DNA from: Acer yangbiense
Taxonomy: Eukaryota > Streptophyta > Magnoliopsida > Sapindales > Sapindaceae
Assembly: GCA_008009225.1 (NCBI GenBank)
Contig: CM017771.1
Location: 17,271,139 to 17,335,138 of the forward strand
Direction: 5' to 3'
DNA length: 64,000 nt
A model generated the notes under the pieces. The model was not told the origin of the DNA and searched no databases. It saw only the letters and a list, made by a program, of their open reading frames with translations. Positions 45,972 through 59,193 of the stretch are shown here, piece by piece (the stretch's first letter is position 1; each line of letters opens with the position of its first letter). A program made the position numbers and the translations under genes.

Positions 45972-48207
45972 TGTTAGGATTATGCTCAATAGCAAGAGTG
46001 TAATATTGTAATTAACAATCTTTTTCATATTTATAAAGTGATTTCTGGTTTAACAAATCTTATAGCATTTATAGTTTAATATTATAATTGTCAAAGTAAA
46101 TAATCATAAGGTCTAAAGACTATGAGAAAAGAAGAATTGTTCGTACATCTGGATATATATGTGGTAGACACAATTCTTTAGTTAGTCTTGAATAATGTTC
46201 ACAACTTAAGTTAAAGGTTGGACACATTTATCTTGTTAAAGTTGTAGACTTCTTATGCTAGCATTTGAGTGTGATCAAATGAGATATGATGAGTCTAAAA
46301 TCATCGGAGTGTCTTCGAGCAAAAGAATCTAGTGCACTGGGTGCATTGAATTGGATCACAATGAAAAGCTTTATCTAGAACCGTCAATAGATAATAGTCT
46401 TTTTATTATCAGGACAATCGGAGAGTCTATCTTAATCCTGAGATAAATGATGGACTTATGGTTGCAAGTGATATCATTTGAGTTATCAATGAGTACGATT
46501 ATATAGCATAGTCTATCCTTGATAGTTTGGTGATATTCATTTGTTAATCGATAGAGGACTTCATTTATAGATATGGACATCGTGGCTCCATTTATTAAAT
46601 GAGAGTATAATATCATCATATGGATGTTTTGAGGTAATTGGATATTAAATCTCAACGTTGAGTTTTCGATAGTGACTATTGAAAACATGGCTTCTGGACA
46701 AGTCAAAATATCCAAATTCAAAACGTGGTCATATGAGTAAATATGGTAACTTGGAGAGTTATAGGCGGTCTATGAACTCTTGGTGATTACTGATATTAAT
46801 CACGAGGATACACTATCTCCAATATGATTGTCTGGGGTTATGAAAGAGGAACATCTTCCTTTTCTATCTTTATTTAAGAGTTCAATTTTAGCTCTTTAGT
46901 GGAATGAGTTAAAATTAATGGATCGGACCTAAGTGAATCATTTGTTGATTGTGATTAGGTTGTGTCTACTGAAGCTTAAATTTAGATAGCCCGCCAAGAT
47001 CCCTAATCCACACGGACTTGCATGGATCGCTTGATATATTCTACCGGACCAATTTATGGGTCCATCTAGAATTGCATTTAATATATTAAGAATATAATTT
47101 GCACATTATTTATTTAATGGGCTGCAATATATTAATGAAAGGCATGTGGGCTTGTTTCTTTTAGTAAGAATGGGTCTGGTTCACATGTGGGCTTTTTATT
47201 TAAAATCCAATGGATTAAATGAAATAAGAAAATAATATATGGCCCATTTTATACATGTGGGGCGGCAAGGTTAAAATATTAGCCAAACATATTATTTTGT
47301 TTCATTGTTTAATTAAATAAGAATTAATTAATTTATTAATTAAGAAAAAAATCTTTTTCTGATCAGGAAATAAGTTTCCTAGTGGTAGTAGTATACTAAA
47401 AGTAAAAGACTTGTTTGATAAGAAAATAAATAATTAAGTTTATTTATTTAATCAAATAAGAAGTCTTTTTATTTAGTTAATAAAAGAATAAAAATACTTA
47501 TGAGTTGGATTAGGGTTAGAAGTCTAAAAGATGATGTGTATTAGGGTGCAACACATATCCTTTTTTCTATGGGATTTGCGGCAACCCTAATGGCATTATA
47601 GGAAGATTTCGGCAACCCTAAATGAAAGAGGAAGCAAAATTCGGCCACCCTATATATTTCTTATGATAGGGTTCGGCCACCTCTAATGCTTGGTTGATTC
47701 AATTTTCTTCTTCTTCTAAACTCATATACAAGTATTTGATTATTCTACTAAGACATAAAAGAGAGAAGAGATTATTCTTTTGATGGTACACTAATTGCTT
47801 GTTCATCAATAAGCTTGTGTGTACAACATCGAATTAGGTTCACGCGAGTTTCGATCATTAGATTGAGAACTCAAAAGTGACCGGAATAATTTTTGTATTC
47901 TTTTGATTGTTTTAAGACTGACAAAGAAAAAGAAAAGTTTGTTTGTCCATTCTTAGGTTTGCAATTCAAAGAAAAGGGAGACCACGCTCCTAGGTGATTC
48001 ACGTTCGTGCTAGGATTGAAGATCTTGCGGATTACCATCGACGTAAGTCAATTGGATCACGCAACAAAAGGTATTATACTTTTGTTACTTTATATATGGT
48101 TAATTAATTTAAAGGGTTAAGGTTCATAAAAAGGAAAAATTTTAAAACATACTAAATCGATTTTTAGTCTCGTTTCCGCTGCGTGTACTACGGTATTTTT
48201 CCCTACA
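45972..48207 (+). mobile_element. Solo copia-like LTR in the MULE, 2236 bp, (T/C)GAAC duplication
   Basis: It starts TGTTAGGATTATGC and ends TTTTTCCCTACA. The flanks TGAAC (45967-45971) and CGAAC (48208-48212) form a 5-bp duplication with one mismatch. Internal motifs match the LTR at 31471. A repeated CGGC(A/C)ACCCTA occurs at 47580-47690. No coding. It splits the Ulp1-like gene. Confidence 0.7.
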
Positions 48208-50998
48208 CGAACATCATCGTAAAGGGCCCATCCTTCTTTTTATAGTTCTTATCACCCGACCATCTGTTCCTGTGAAAGTGCACTGCGTTCAGCATCGAGG
48301 GTATCAACCACCGTAAGCACGCAACCTGGGCCTTCCTGTACGCAAATGGGACCTACTGTCTGAATGAGTCAAAAATTCAAATTTTCCCTGTTGTGACTTC
48401 GACGCTGGCCAAGGCCCAATGCTTCCGGCCAAGGTTGCAAGGAATCAAAACCTGTAGGTGTTTTTCGAAACCGTTTTCAGTATCAAATTTTACATCAGTT
48501 ATACACATTGACGCCAAGTAAAATATACACTCACCACATCAACTTCGTGCCATGGCAGGTTCCCTGCCAGGAGCTCTCCACGTACAACCATCAGGTTATC
48601 ATTGGCCCACTGGTGTTCCAGCACAAGCCAACCCTCAATGGCGATTCGGTCCCAGGTATGATATAATAATGTCCGTGTAGAGAAAATTTACGGAAACATT
48701 AGGCAAAAAGATGTATGAAACACATCAATGCAGAAGTGAAAACCGTAAAATATAAAAACTTACATAGAATTGTGAGTCCAATATGTTGGTCCTCGAACTG
48801 TACACAGTGGGGTATGCTCGCTGACACTTTCGAAGAATGTTCAAGTATGCATCCATGTGCTGACAATTTAAATAATAATTATTGTTAGGATTCTACAATT
48901 TCTTAAAAAAACTTAAAAAGACAGTTCATGTAAGGAACATACCGTATCCTCCAAGTCCATGAAGTTGGTTTGCAACCGATGGAACCAAGTGACACCGACA
49001 CCAACTGGGTGGTGTAGATCGACATCACGTCTGCATAATTGTTAAAAAATTTAGATAACCAAGTTATTTGACATAGGACTTTCAGAAAACTATAAACAAA
49101 TTGTAATGTCTACGATTATACTTACAATTCCCCCGTGTCGTTCCTCTTGTAGGCGTAGTACGCCTCGAGCTGGTCAGGATCTACCAATGTGTGTGGCATC
49201 CATGTATGTGATGGCGGAGGCATCATCCTTGGCCTCTTCGGTTGACAGGGGTCTGTGTATGGGCTCCGCTGCTACCAACCTCACTGTCGAATCCTATCTT
49301 CATGCCTCAGGGGTGGGGGAGTCCGATAGTCATCACTAGGATCAGTGCGGTGTGATGAGGAACTCCCCTCCCGTTGATCGGCTGGGCTCGACCTGAGGGT
49401 CCTGCCGTGACGGACCAAATCCGTCCTACTGGATCGCTTGGAGGATTGCGCAGCGCTCGGATCGACCGAAGGGGTGCACTTTGAGAAGGAACCCAGTACG
49501 ATGGGATAGCCTGCATAGGTGCGCTGGTGAGGGATGGAGTCCTGGAAATATACAGGATCATGCGGAAGCTGCGATGAGGGGTCAGGTGTGAAGTCCTGGA
49601 AATGTTATGGAGCATGCAGCGTCGTAGATGGCTGATAAGGGGTGAGATCCTGGAACTGAATAGGATCATGTAGCTGCTACGACGAGTGGTCCATAGGACC
49701 AATACACCCCCCCCTCCGGTGTCAGGCCCTGTCCCGTCCTAATGACCACCTGGTCTGTCTGTCTGTCTGTCGGAGTAAAGTCTCAGTCATCAAACGGTGG
49801 ACCATCCCGATGGGACTGCGAGGTGGAACCCTGGAGTGCCCGGATCAAGGCCAGCAACTCCGTATGCTACTGATCTCATTTCTCATTACCGAATCGGACA
49901 TCCTCTTTTAAACCTCAGATATCATCCCTACAATCTCGGACGGCATCCATAACTTCGGTGAATTTTCGGTCCAAGCCATCGTGAAAGGATTTCGGACTCT
50001 GTCAGTATTAAAACCCTTCACTAGAATCAAATTTAAAAAATGTGGTACAAATATTTTAACATACCTCTGGATGCCCTCGAACTCCTCCACGCGAGTCACC
50101 TCCAGTTCGAGGCTGTCTGGGCAACGAGAATCGGACCCGTCTCTGCCTCAAGGGCCTCCCACTGCGATCCTCCGGGTCAGAATCCTCCGTATCACTGAGT
50201 CCGGAAGACGGACCCTCATTATCACTAGGTCCGGAAGGCGGACTCTCATAAAGGCCCTCGAAGTACCATTCAGCCATCTCAGCTCTCGTCGGCACCAATT
50301 GAACCCTCGCATACATCTGAAATCATGGTTAGACCATTGTAATTGTATACATACTGAACATTAACAATAAAGATACTTACATCATCGGTGAAAATGTCAT
50401 CCAGCTTGTCCCTCTTCGGTCGCTGACTCAACTCCCACTTCAGAATACGGGGGGACAGCTCTATTTCCCTACGGGTCCCACAGTTGCTATCTGCAAGCTT
50501 GGGGATAACCTCAAAAGCAAATATCTGCGTAAAAAGATAAGTACGATAAGAATCCAATACATAAGTCATATTAAAAAAATGACATTTAAAGTACGGCATA
50601 ACATTCTAAATTCTCACCAACAGTTCGTGCGTTAGACCATATATGTTGTACGACTCCTGTCTTTGTACGGCAACGCCCTTGGTTCGCCTGCGTTGTACAA
50701 ACCGCTGGCTCCGACCGGCCAACGCCTACTTGAAACCATATATAGACCGGCTATACACGTGTGCACCCCATGGGAACGCGTCAAAAGCATCCAAGTCCTC
50801 AACTAGGCGAAACTGCCATAATGGAATTTTCTCTCTCTCGTCCAACCTCATCAATATCCAGTTAAGCATGTACAATAAGCACATCTTAACCGCATTGTAC
50901 TGATTGGTAAAACCACCATTCCGCAATGTGGCTTTCAGCTGTAAATATTCGATCTCATATTGACCGTCAAAGTAACGCTGATGTAAGCCATTCTCTAC
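48208..50998 (-). pseudogene. Ulp1-like protease gene of the MULE, middle exons
   Basis: From high to low coordinate: a DUF1985-like exon (50998 to ~50610: NAVKMCLLYMLNWILMRLDE, FRLVEDLDAFDAFPWGAHVY); a second (IFAFEVIPKLADSN... to about 50386); an acidic linker rich in Ser/Pro/Asp; a Pro/Ser/His-rich region (49700-49150); and the start of the protease fold (TWDRIAIEGWLVLEHQWAND, ~48640). The catalytic His block (RKHWALASVEV, His at 48419-48421) and Asp block (IFDSFR, near 48378) follow. TGA interrupts between His and Asp. Non-functional in this copy. Confidence 0.65.
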
Positions 50999-52727
50999 TG
51001 TAAGGATTCCCATTAATTGATTGGCTTATTTCGTGGACAAACCACATGTTGGGGTTTGGTTGTAAGGGTAGTCTAGGTGATTAAGGTTGAAGATCAAAGA
51101 CCCTTTCCAAGACCTCAAGAGGACAAGCACCAAAGGTATATTTGTAGTGCTTACTTTGCCTTGAAGAGATATAGTTGCACACACACACAACATGCATAAC
51201 TCTTATTTTTGAATGTTGTGCTTATATTTTGTGTGCATTGTGCTTTATTGATTATTCAATATCTCTTCTTGCATTAAATTGATTGCATCTTGTTCTATGA
51301 AATGCCATGACATGATAGGCATTAGGATGCATTCAATACCCACACTTGCACTTCATGTATGTTAGCTTTTAGTGTGGAGTAATTCGTTTCCCGAAGGATG
51401 TTCGGAAACGTCCGTGCGTGCACGTTGGTGTGCTCGATTTTGCACGAAGACTGCCCACGGAGAATGCCCTTGGCTTCTCCTTGGTTTTCACCATTGTTGG
51501 TGATCGGCGGTTATGATCGGCGGCCTGGCCGCCGAATGAAACTGCCGTTTCAGTCCAGAGAGGTCTGAAGCAATTATACGGTCACGACCACTGTTCGAAA
51601 CCGCCGTTCATACCTGATCGATTTTGATCTCTCGGGTTTGATTCGGCGGTCACGAAACCGCCGAATGAAACCGTCGTTGTTCCCCTGTTCGTCTCGGGTT
51701 CAATTCGACGGTTATGATCGGTGGCCTGGCTGCCGATTGAAACCGCCGATCGTGCGATTTCAGGGGCAAAATTGTCTTTTCACTTGCCCTGTTCTTGATG
51801 TCTATAAATATCATACCTTCTCATTATCTGAAGAAGTTCTTTTTGACTGATTAGAACCCTAAACTTAAAAGAGAGATATTTGAGAGAAATTCAAATCAAG
51901 AACTCACCTTTAACCACTCAAATCAAACCCTTTTTGCATCAAATTTCATATTGCTTCTCCTATGTCTATATAGAGTGCATCCATGTATGGGTTTGCATCA
52001 TCACAACTTGCTTGGTAAGATTTTGATTAACTTCATCTTATTTTAATATTTTTATTACCAAGCCATCTCTTTTAAATTACTTGTATGTTTTAGATCATAT
52101 GCTAAATACAAGAAAAGAGAATTAATTGTGATGAATTGATTGAGTGTTGTTTTGTGATAGCTTTGTATCTAGGATTGGTTATCCTTTACTTAGCTAAAGT
52201 TATATGCCATGACATATAGCTATATGTAATATCTAGGATTGATTATATTGTCATCTTATAATCCTAGGTAAGCATCTAGAGTACCCTAGCTCTTATTGCA
52301 ATATTTGGATATCATTGCATATTCACATAGGGTTGTACATCTCTTTTGAGAGATTTAAGTCTTGTGTGATTGACCGGGATTAGGTCGGACACCGGGAATA
52401 GGTGGTCACATAAGCAATTGGACTAGAGTCACTTTTAAAGGCCCGTGTGGTAGAAGTGGGGGGTTATTGACCGGAGTGTTAAACGAGGTCTACATAGGTT
52501 GTAAACTCCATTTCAATTAGTGGATTTCGAGGTCCGAGTGTGGCGCACTAAACAGCCCGTGGTTTTTTCCCGTGAGGGTTTCCACGTAAACATCAAGTGT
52601 CATTTATTATTTCCGCATCTTATTACACTTGTATGTATTTTTGACTTGCTAGGGGTATTTTCGTAAAATTGATGCACGCGAAAATTGGGTAATAATTAGA
52701 TAAAATCTATTCACCCCCCCCCCCCTA

Positions 52728-52767
<40 letters not shown>

Positions 52768-52786
52768 ACACACCGTATTCTTTTCA
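50999..52786 (+). repeat. 5' LTR of the SIRE-type element
   Basis: Runs TGTAAGGATTCCC to TATTCTTTTCA, 1788 bp. GC-rich dyads (51495-51760) precede a TATAAATA box (51803-51810). Late modules are AAACAGCCCGTGG (near 52548) and CTATTCACCCCC. A (TA)n lies at 52732-52764. Confidence 0.9.
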
Positions 52787-52788
52787 AT

Positions 52789-52800
52789 TGGTATCAAAGC
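52789..52800 (+). promoter_or_regulatory. tRNA-Met primer-binding site of the SIRE-type element
   Basis: TGGTATCAAAGC, two bases after the LTR end, one base from canonical. Confidence 0.8.
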
Positions 52801-52923
52801 GGGTTCCTAGATATACTTAGGTGATCATTTGCTCATTGTTGGTGTGTTTTGCATTTTGTATGTATTTGATTGATTTCATACATTTTGCATTCTTCTCATT
52901 TGCATTCATTCAACGCAAACACT

Positions 52924-54531
52924 ATGAGTGATTTTGTGAGAGAAGAAATTGACTCCGTTGAGGAGATGTCTCTCTTCCAAGAGAGATTTAGGAGAGTTGT
53001 GAAATTAACCACCTCACCTCCTAAGAAGAAGACAATTGCTTTGGAGACTTCGAAGCATGACAAGAAGGAGGTTATCTCAATTGAAGACATGGGACTCAAT
53101 GACAAGACAAACCAAAAAGTGTTTTCAAGAGAGGGGACGCATTGCTACGAATGTGGAGGATTTAGGCATATCTCCCCAGAGTGTGGAAACTTGAAGGATA
53201 GAAGAAAAGGAAAGGCGTTGGCCACCTTATGGGATAAATATGAAGATGACGAAAATCCTTCAAGTGATGAAGAACTTGCCATCATCTACACGGAATTTGG
53301 AGCCAAGAGTGTAGAAGTTGAAGAAGATGGCATAGTTGCTTTTTCTTGTGATCTCCAAGAAGAAAAAGATATAGAAGTAGTTGGTATAGCTACTCATCGG
53401 GATTTGGCTCATTCCTCATCAAGAGACAAATTTGATGATCTTGATGAAGGAGATGACTCCATTGGTGAAATGGAGAGTATAGGAGATGACACAAGTGTTG
53501 AATATTGTCATCTATCTCCACAAATGGATATGTGGAGCGTATGGATCTTAATGACTTCAAAGTCAAAGTTGAGAGCTCGATGATAAGGAACAAGAAAGAA
53601 ATTAGAAGATTAAAAGAAGAAAATCTAGAGCTTTCAAGACCACTTGTGTGAAGAAGTGGTGAGATCCATGGAGGATGAAGATAAGCTAAAAGAAGACTTA
53701 GCCTTATCTAAGAGGAGAGAAGCAGAGCTGAAAAGAGAGCTTGCAGAAGTTAAGGTCTTAATGGCTAAGATGACTTCAAGCACCAAGAAGCTTGACCACA
53801 TGTTGGGAGTTGGAAGAAAGCCAAGTGACAAGAGAGGTCTTGGCTACATTGATAACAAGGATGCCTCCTCCACAAGCAAGACATCCTGTGTCATGGACAT
53901 GAACTTCAATATGTCCCCTCCTCCTCAACACCCTAGGAACAAGATTGACCTAGGAGAGTGTTCAAGAAGTGCCCAAGTATTTGAGGCACCAAAAGGTCAA
54001 GCTCATGCTCACACCCAAAGGGCTCCTCACCCTATCTTCCCTCAAACTCAAAAACAACATGGGAAGAGTTCAGTCATGCAAGCTCAGACAAGCAAGCAAC
54101 CTCGTCTTGGTTATCAACAAAGGAGGAGAGATCCTATCCAACAACCAAGATAACCACAACGACAAGGGAAATCATCTATCCATGCTAAAGGGAATGGTAT
54201 GATTCCTAACTTTATTCCCACTTGTCATTTTTGTGGTATTGTTGGTCATATTAGACTAAGTTGCTTGCATTACATTGAAATGTGTAGAGCTAAAAGCATG
54301 TTTGACAAGAAAAAGGCTAGAGCTAAGATGCTTCATAAAAAGGAAGAAAATCATTTACATGATCCTTTTTCATCTTGTACTCTAGAACATTTGTCCACTA
54401 GGATTGACTTTGTGTCACCTAAGTGGATTAAAAAGAATGAACCCGCTTGCTACGAGACTAACAAGTCTCAAATAGGTTCAACTAGGTCCAATGGACTTAG
54501 AAGGTCTTTAGGACCTCATGCCCTTCCTTGA
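52924..54531 (+). pseudogene. SIRE-type copia gag, truncated, in three pieces
   Basis: The first piece (52924-53583) starts MSDFVREEIDSVEEMSLFQE and has a zinc knuckle CYECGGFRHISPEC (~53140). It is highly acidic afterwards. The second (53644-54153) is a lysine/glutamate coiled-coil (LALSKRREAELKRELAEVKV). The third (54199-54531) has a second knuckle CHFCGIVGHIRLSC and a KWIKKNE motif. The N-terminal UBN2-type gag domain usual in SIRE is missing, and frame breaks occur near 53583 and 54153. Confidence 0.7.
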
Positions 54532-55773
54532 AGCGGTATGGAAAATTGACCCCATATGGGGATCTTAAGCAAAGAGAGCTATTTTGCATTCTTGTCACTT
54601 GCAAAAAATTTGAAATATCTTATGCTTCTATTTTTGTTGCTTGAGTAAGCTTGGTTACACTATGTATATATATTTTCTATTCAATAAGTGTGATCAATGC
54701 TTGTATTGCAATCCATGTCATATTTATGTTCAAACATGCATTTTTGGACTAGGAGATATTTACATAGGATATAATTTGAATGACCTATAATGATCTCCAT
54801 GACATAATGATTGCTAAATGACATGCTAAATGTTAATCTTGAAAAGCATGTTTTTGATGATTGCAATTTTTAAATGCAAATCTTGTGTGAAAAAGCTTAT
54901 GAGACTCAAATGAAAAAGGATATTGTATCCATTCAAGGATTTTACAATCCAAATGTCTCTCTTTCTTTATTGGTTGAACATGTCTACTATCATACGGATA
55001 CCTTATCCGGAAAAATCAAGTAGGGTGCAAAGTCGTTCATGACATGTTTGGCTTATAAAGTTGGATATAGTTGTTCTTAAATTGAAATCAATGAAAACCT
55101 ATATCCTTGCTTCTCTCATGACATTGGTGAAATTGGTTTGAATTCATATTAAAAACCTTTGTCATTTGCTTTGCCAAATACCATGGTATTTTGGATTTAA
55201 ATGCTACATGTCTTGTATGCAAAGCATTTTTTGATTCACACATTTTCTTTAAATAAATCTCCTTGTTTCTCTCCAATTAATTGAGATTGCATAAAGTGAC
55301 TTATATTGATTATGCAAATATCTAGAATGCTACTATCTCTCTTTGCCTTGAGTGACCCAGTTGGGGACTACTCCTTTGTCTATATCATGACAAAAAGGGG
55401 GAGTAGGTTGTGGTTAGGGGAGTTGCAAATTGTAGTAGCAATTGTGCATGTTGGGGAGAGTACTTATTGAGGGGGAGTAACCCTTTGAGGGGGAGCATTT
55501 GCACATTACATACATTGCATGATGTTGTGCTTAAATTCTTAAATGCAAATGCTTGTTTATCTCACTTGATTCATCTCACCTTTTCTTGTATTGGAAAGTA
55601 TAGAAACTTGTTTTTTAGGGATTGATTATTCTACAAGAGATTAAAAACTTCAAGATTTATTTTATCTTATCTCTTTGTATTGTAGAAAATCATTGTAGAC
55701 CCATAGTTTCTATTATGTTGTGAGGAATCAATGTGAGTGGTGGTTTTGTCACGAAATAGCTAAAGGGGGAGAT
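54532..55773 (+). other. 3' internal region of the SIRE-type element with polypurine tracts
   Basis: Non-coding. AAAAGGGGGAG occurs near 55393, and GAGGGGGAG twice near 55469-55495. The 3' polypurine tract AAAGGGGGAGAT abuts the 3' LTR (55762-55773). Multiple purine tracts of this type are usual in SIRE elements. Confidence 0.7.
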
Positions 55774-58700
55774 TGTAAGGATTCCCATTAATTGATTGGC
55801 TTATTTCGTGGACAAACCACATGTTGGGGTTTGGTTGTAAGGGTAGTCTAGGTGATTAAGGTTGAAGATCAAAAACCCTTTCCAAGACCTCAAGAGGACA
55901 AGCACCAAAGGTATATTTGTAGTGCTTACTTTGCCTTGAAGAGATATAGTTGCACACATACACAACATGCATAACTCTTATTTTTGAATGTTGTGCTTAT
56001 ATTTTGTGTGCATTGTGCTTTATTGATTATTCAATATCTCTTCTTGCATTAAATTGATTGCATCTTGTTCTATGAAATGCCATGACATGATAGGCATTAG
56101 AATGCATTCAATACCCACACTTGCACTTCATGTATGTTAGCTTTTAGTGTGGAGTAATTCGTTTCCCGAAGGATGTTTGGAAACGTCCGCGCGTGCACGT
56201 TGGTGTGCTCGGTTTTGCTCGAAGACCTCCCACGGAGAATGCCCTTGGCTTCTCCTTGGTTTTCACCATTGTTGGTGATCGGCGGTTATGATCGACGGCC
56301 TGGCCGCCGAATGAAACCACCATTTCAATCGAGAGAGGTCTGAAGCAATTATGCAGTCACGATCGGCGGTCACGACCGCCGTTCGAAACCGCCGTTCATA
56401 CCTGATCGATTTTGATCTCTCGGGTTTGATTCAGCGGTCACGAAACCGCCGTTGTTCCCCTGTTCGTCTCGGGTTCAATTCGGCGGTTATGATCGACGGC
56501 CTGGCCGCCGATTTAAACCGCCGATCGTGCGATTTCAAGGGCAAAATTGTCTTTTCACTTGCCCTGTTCTTGATGTCTATGTAAGGATTCCCGTTTTGTT
56601 GATTGGCTTATTTCGTGGACAAACCACATGTTGGGGTTGTGAATGTAAGGGTAGTCTAAATGTTTAAGGTTGAAGCTCGAAGGCCCTTTCAAGACCTCAA
56701 GGGACAAGCACGCCAAAGGTATAAATTCTTGTGCTTGGTTTTCTTTGAAGAGATTTAGTAGCACACACACACTTAGCATTCTTGCTATGATTGCATATTT
56801 GCTTATTTTTATGTGCATCTCTTCACATGTCACTTTACACACTAGCACTTTGGTTGATATATCTTGTTGTGTGTATATGTGCCTTATAATTCGTTTCCTG
56901 ACATAGTTCGGAAACGTCCGCGCTTGCACTAATGAGTGCTTGGTTTCGCGCGAAGACCGCTTATGGAGAATGCCCTTGGCTTCTCCTTGGTTTTCACCAT
57001 TGTTGGTGATCGGCGGTTTTAAACCGCCGTTTCAGTCCAGTTTGGTCTGAAGCAATTATGCGGTCAAGATCGGCGGTCACGACCGCCGTTCGAAACCGCC
57101 GTTCATACCTGATCGATTTTAATCCCTCGGGTTTGATTCGGCGGTTGGATCGGCGGTCGCGAAACCGCAGTTAATGCTCTGTTCTTCACGAGCTCAATTC
57201 GGCGGTCGTTGTCGGCGGCCTGGCTGCCGATTGAAACCACCGAACGGTGCGTTTCAGGGGCAAAATTGTCTTTTCACCTGCCCAATTCTTGATGTCTATA
57301 AATATCTTATTTTCTCAATCTCTGATCAAGCTTCTTGAGTCATTAGAACCCTAAACTTTCAAGAGAGATTTTTGAGAAAAAATCAAATCAAGAACTCACC
57401 TTTAAACACTCAAATCAAATCCTTTTTGCATCAAATTTCATATTGCATCCTCTATGTCTACATAGAAAGCATCTATGATTGGATTGGCATCATCACAATA
57501 TGTTTGGTAAGATTTTGATTAGTTTCATCTTATTTTAGTATTTTTACTATCAAGCATATTCTCTTTTAATTTACTTGTATGTTGTTGATCATATGATAAA
57601 TACAAGAATAGAGAATTAATTGTGATGAATTAATTGAGTGTTGTTTTTGTGATAGCTAATTAGGTTTTTGCTTAATCTTGATTAGTTAAGCTATTTGACA
57701 TGTCATTTAGCAATTGATATCTAGGGTTGATTAAATTGATTATATCATCATCCTAGATAAGCATCTAAGGTTACCTAGCCTTGTTTGTTATTTGAATATT
57801 CATACATATTCACATAGGTTGCATAATCTCTTCTTAGAGAATTAAGTCTTGAGGCTAAGGTTGCTTAGGCCTCAAGCAATTGGACTAGAGCCACTTTTAA
57901 AGGCCCGAGTGGTAGAAGTGGGGGGTTATTGACCGGTGTGTTAGACGAGGTCTACATAGGTTGTAAACTCCATTTCGATTAGTGGATTTCGAGGTCCGAG
58001 TGTGGCGCACTAAACAGCCCGTGGTTTTTCCCAGTGGTTGGGTTTCCACGTATACATCAAGTGTTATTTAAATTCCGCACTATATTACACTTGCTTGTAT
58101 TTTTGAGCATGCGAAAATTGGGTAATAATTGTTAAAATCTATTCACCCCCCTTCTAGCTTTATATAGAACACGCCTCGAGTATTTGTTTCATTCTATAAA
58201 TATCACACTTTCTCATTATCTGAAGAAGTTCTTTTTGACTGATTAGAACCCTAAACTTAAAAGAGAGATATTTGAGAGAAATTCAAATCAAGAACTCACC
58301 TTTAACCACTCAAATCAAACCCTTTTTACATCAAATTTCATATTGCATCTCCTATGTCTATATAGAGTGCATCCATGTATGGGTTTGCATCATCACAACT
58401 TGCTTGGTAAGATTTTGATTAACTTCATCTTATTTTAATATTTTTATTACCAAGCCTTCTCTTTTAAATTACTTGTATGTTTTAGATCATATGCTAAATA
58501 CAAGAAAAGAGAATTAATTGTGATGAATTGATTGAGTGTTGTTTTGTGATAGCTTTGTATCTAGGATTGGTTATCCTTTACTTAGCTAAAGTTATATGCC
58601 ATGACATATAGCTATATGTGATATCTAGGATTGATTATATTGTCATCTTATAATCCTAGGTAAGCATCTAGAGTACCCTAGCTCTTATTGCAATATTTGG

Positions 58701-59193
58701 ATATCACTGCATATTCACATAGGGTTGTACATCTCTTTTGAGAGATTTAAGTCTTGTGTGATTGACCGGGATTAGGTCGGACACCGGGAATAGGTGGTCA
58801 CATAAGCAATTGGACTAGAGCCACTTTTAAAGGCCCGTGTGGTATAAGTGGAGGGTTATTGACCGGAGTGTTAGACGAGGTCTACATATGTTGTAAACTC
58901 CATTTCAATTAGTGGATTTCGATGTCCAAGTGTGGCGCACTAAACAGCCCGTGTTTTTTTCCCGTGAGGGTTTCCACGTAAACATCAAGTGTCATTTATT
59001 ATTTCTGCGTCTTATTACACTTGTATGTATTTTTGACTTGCTAGGGGTATTTTTGACTTGCTAGGGGTATTTTCGTAAAATTAATATGCACGCGAAAATT
59101 GGGTAATAATTAGATAAAATCTATTCAACCCCCCCCCCCCCCCTCTCCCCTCTAGCTTTATATATATATATAGAACACACTGTATTCTTTTCA
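55774..59193 (+). repeat. 3' LTR of the SIRE-type element, interrupted
   Basis: 55774-56579 plus 58192-59193 together equal the 5' LTR in order and nearly in length. A nested solo LTR splits it at GTCTA, inside its TATAAATA box. Sequence identity to the 5' LTR looks high by eye. Confidence 0.85.
56580..58191 (+). mobile_element. Nested solo SIRE-type LTR (1612 bp)
   Basis: Runs TGTAAGGATTCCCGTTTTGT to TATTTGTTTCA. The flanks GTCTA (56575-56579) and TTCTA (58192-58196) differ by one base. It belongs to a different subfamily from the host LTR and is closer in its first 150 bp to the LTR at 38665-40219. It has GC dyads (57005-57255) and its own TATAAATA (57297-57304). Confidence 0.85.

Larger units (their letters stand above)
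50999..59193 (+). mobile_element. SIRE-type copia element, gag-only, TCTAC duplication
   Basis: The 5' LTR is 50999-52786 and the 3' LTR is 55774-59193, the latter interrupted by a solo LTR at 56580-58191. TCTAC flanks the whole at 50994-50998 and 59194-59198. It has a primer site, gag pieces and purine tracts, but no protease, integrase, RT or RNase H. It depends on helpers or is a deletion derivative. It is inserted inside the MULE's Ulp1-like gene, whose codons continue on both sides. Confidence 0.9.

Noticed and set aside
49307..49702. Minus-strand 131-codon frame as separate gene
   Set aside because: It overlaps the Pro/Ser-rich part of the Ulp1-like MULE gene in another frame.
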